The notes beneath the pieces were generated by a model, which worked only from the letters and a program-made list of their open reading frames with translations, ran no database searches and was not told the origin of the DNA. Below, one piece after another: positions 63,149-64,000 of a stretch of 64,000 bases of DNA. The position numbers and the translations under genes are program-made. Each line of letters starts with the position of its first letter. Position 1 is the stretch's first letter. The stretch is from JANMGV01 sp037440405. Lineage in GTDB: Bacteria > Planctomycetota > Planctomycetia > Pirellulales > Pirellulaceae. Location of the stretch: assembly GCA_037440405.1 (NCBI GenBank), contig JBBIUE010000007.1, positions 26,037-90,036 of the forward strand, in the 5' to 3' direction.

Positions 63149-63699
63149 AGTAACCCTCCCAACAAAATAACGATCATCGAGACCGTCATAGCCGCGATCC
63201 AAGTGCCAGTGCTCGACTTTTTCGACGGCTCCCTGATTACGATCTCTTCAGCGCCGAGAAGCAAACAATAACCCGACCACTCTGAGAAAGTGATCGTGGT
63301 GAAACGCTCCTCGGTTGGGTCGAAAACGGACATCAAACTCGATTCGAGATCGTAGTCATTCATAGCGACGTAATGACCTGACTTGAGCAACATGATTGCA
63401 ACACATGGAGTTGCGATGGATTCCACGGACATCGGCTCGCCTTTAAGGATACGGGGGTATAGCCCCAATTTTGCGGCCAAATCTCGGAGTTGAGCGAGTG
63501 AGTATCCTTTCTCTGTTGGCGGACCTGCCATCGATCGGAGGCGCACCAGTGAAATCTCATCCCCACGGAGCCTCTTGAGAGCCATGAATACGCAGTCCAA
63601 GCCGCACTCTTGGTCTCCGAGCGCCACCAGCGATGACTGGAGCATAACCACGATGGACGCCAGCAAGAAAAAGGAACGGATGCTCAACGGTCCCACCAT
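63124..63699 (-). CDS. Membrane-anchored C39-like cysteine peptidase domain protein
   Basis: A 191-residue protein. The ATG at 63699 has GGAG at 8 bases and starts a signal peptide (IRSFFLLASIVVMLQSS). The mature part begins DQECGLDCVFMAL. The C39 triad fits Cys32 in ECG, His109 in KSGHYVAM and Asp127 in FDPTE; a Gln is not at the usual oxyanion place (six residues before the Cys is Ala26). KGYSLAQLRDLAAKLGL matches the mid C39 region. A C-terminal transmembrane helix (WIAAMTVSMIVILLGGLLW) and a basic tail follow, so the domain faces outward. Gene order C39, DUF1573, DUF1559 suggests processing of exported peptides or pilin-like proteins. Longer frames from 63867 are out of place. Confidence 0.75.
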   Translation of the reverse strand: MVGPLSIRSFFLLASIVVMLQSSLVALGDQECGLDCVFMALKRLRGDEISLVRLRSMAGPPTEKGYSLAQLRDLAAKLGLYPRILKGEPMSVESIATPCVAIMLLKSGHYVAMNDYDLESSLMSVFDPTEERFTTITFSEWSGYCLLLGAEEIVIREPSKKSSTGTWIAAMTVSMIVILLGGLLWKLARSS

Positions 63700-63719
63700 G
63701 ATTTTCGCTCCACTACAAA

Positions 63720-64000
63720 TCACCGTTTTTGCTCTCGCATGCTTTTTGGAACCAATAAAATCGTCGGAACTGCCTGTAGAAGATTTTGAATATGTTCTCC
63801 GTCCCGTCCACCTCGAGTGAACCAATCCCCATGCTCGTCGATAATCCGTTGTCCGTGTTCGTCCCAACGAAGTGATGGTTTCAGCGGCATCGAGGATAAA
63901 TGCACCGTTTCAAATCGGGTGACCTGAAAGGTTCGATAGCTGTCGGTGGGGTCACGATCGGTGAGTCGAGAACCGCGAAGTTCGATGCGGCCGGAACTTG
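63720..64000 (-). CDS. C-terminal end of an uncharacterised gene, cut by window edge
   Basis: An open frame running from the right edge to a TGA at 63720-63722. The visible 93 residues include GRIELRGSRLTDRDPT, FQVTRFETVHLSSM, RWDEHGQRIIDEHGDW and a C-terminal basic stretch. It ends 20 bases before the C39-like start and is the first visible member of that minus-strand operon. I recognise no family. The missing upstream part is outside the window. Confidence 0.5.
   Translation of the reverse strand, partial: SSGRIELRGSRLTDRDPTDSYRTFQVTRFETVHLSSMPLKPSLRWDEHGQRIIDEHGDWFTRGGRDGEHIQNLLQAVPTILLVPKSMREQKR

Noticed and set aside
1..64000. tRNA or rRNA genes
   Set aside because: I looked for T-loop-like GGTTCGANTCC stretches and rRNA-like blocks and found none. 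A covariance search would be needed to be sure.

Overview
The window reads as draft or metagenome-derived chromosome from a planctomycete, probably of the Pirellulales type. The reasons are the paired cytochrome-c/DUF1587-1595-1592-1588-1585 protein with its DUF1552 partner, two DUF1559 prepilin-like proteins, DUF1573 lipoproteins, a DUF1080 protein, a TPR/alpha-2-macroglobulin giant and a prenyltransferase-repeat membrane protein. It carries one 10-N assembly gap and at least one disrupted gene. I saw no rRNA, tRNA, CRISPR or phage.

Layout. 1-4.8 kb: partial PTS enzyme I (-), diverging from a five-gene fatty-acyl cluster (dehydratase-like, ACP, dehydratase-like lacking its catalytic His, FabF, zinc-binding anti-sigma-like protein). 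4.8-12.1 kb (-): surface-polysaccharide genes (polysaccharide deacetylase, acyltransferase 3, CelD-type acyltransferase), a secreted TPR-type protein and UxaE. 12.2-15.3 kb (+): an oxidative L-fucose-type pathway (TIM-barrel isomerase, FucU, lactonase-type amidohydrolase, aldo/keto reductase). 15.6-21.9 kb (-): DnaB, two glycosyltransferases translationally coupled to Hpt, and a membrane-anchored prenyltransferase-repeat protein. 22.4-27.9 kb: the DUF1592/DUF1552 pair and a DEAD-box helicase. 28.9-35 kb: an alpha-2-macroglobulin/TPR protein split by a frameshift. 35-40.2 kb: CopD-like protein, phospholipid-methyltransferase-like protein, DUF1080-Psd-PssA, thioredoxin. 40.6-52 kb (-): a complete group 3b-type NiFe hydrogenase operon, from a cyclic-nucleotide-binding protein and the beta, gamma, small and large subunits through the maturation protease to HypA, B, F, C, D and E. 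Its four structural subunits form a soluble NAD(P)-linked enzyme, and the downstream genes supply Ni(CN)2CO-Fe centre assembly.

52.6-64 kb is an accessory region: a lone nucleotidyltransferase, REP-like inverted pairs, minisatellites, three copies of a composite repeat with an open, conserved core, and truncated genes. It also holds two convergent cassettes of secreted proteins that both end in a DUF1573 protein followed by a DUF1559 protein. The right cassette adds a membrane-anchored C39-like cysteine peptidase. The left has a 15-cysteine secreted protein and an unusual two-module DUF1573 protein. This pair of cassettes is the best candidate here for an undescribed cell-envelope system.

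Assignments rest on reading motifs and gene order by eye. No database search was possible.
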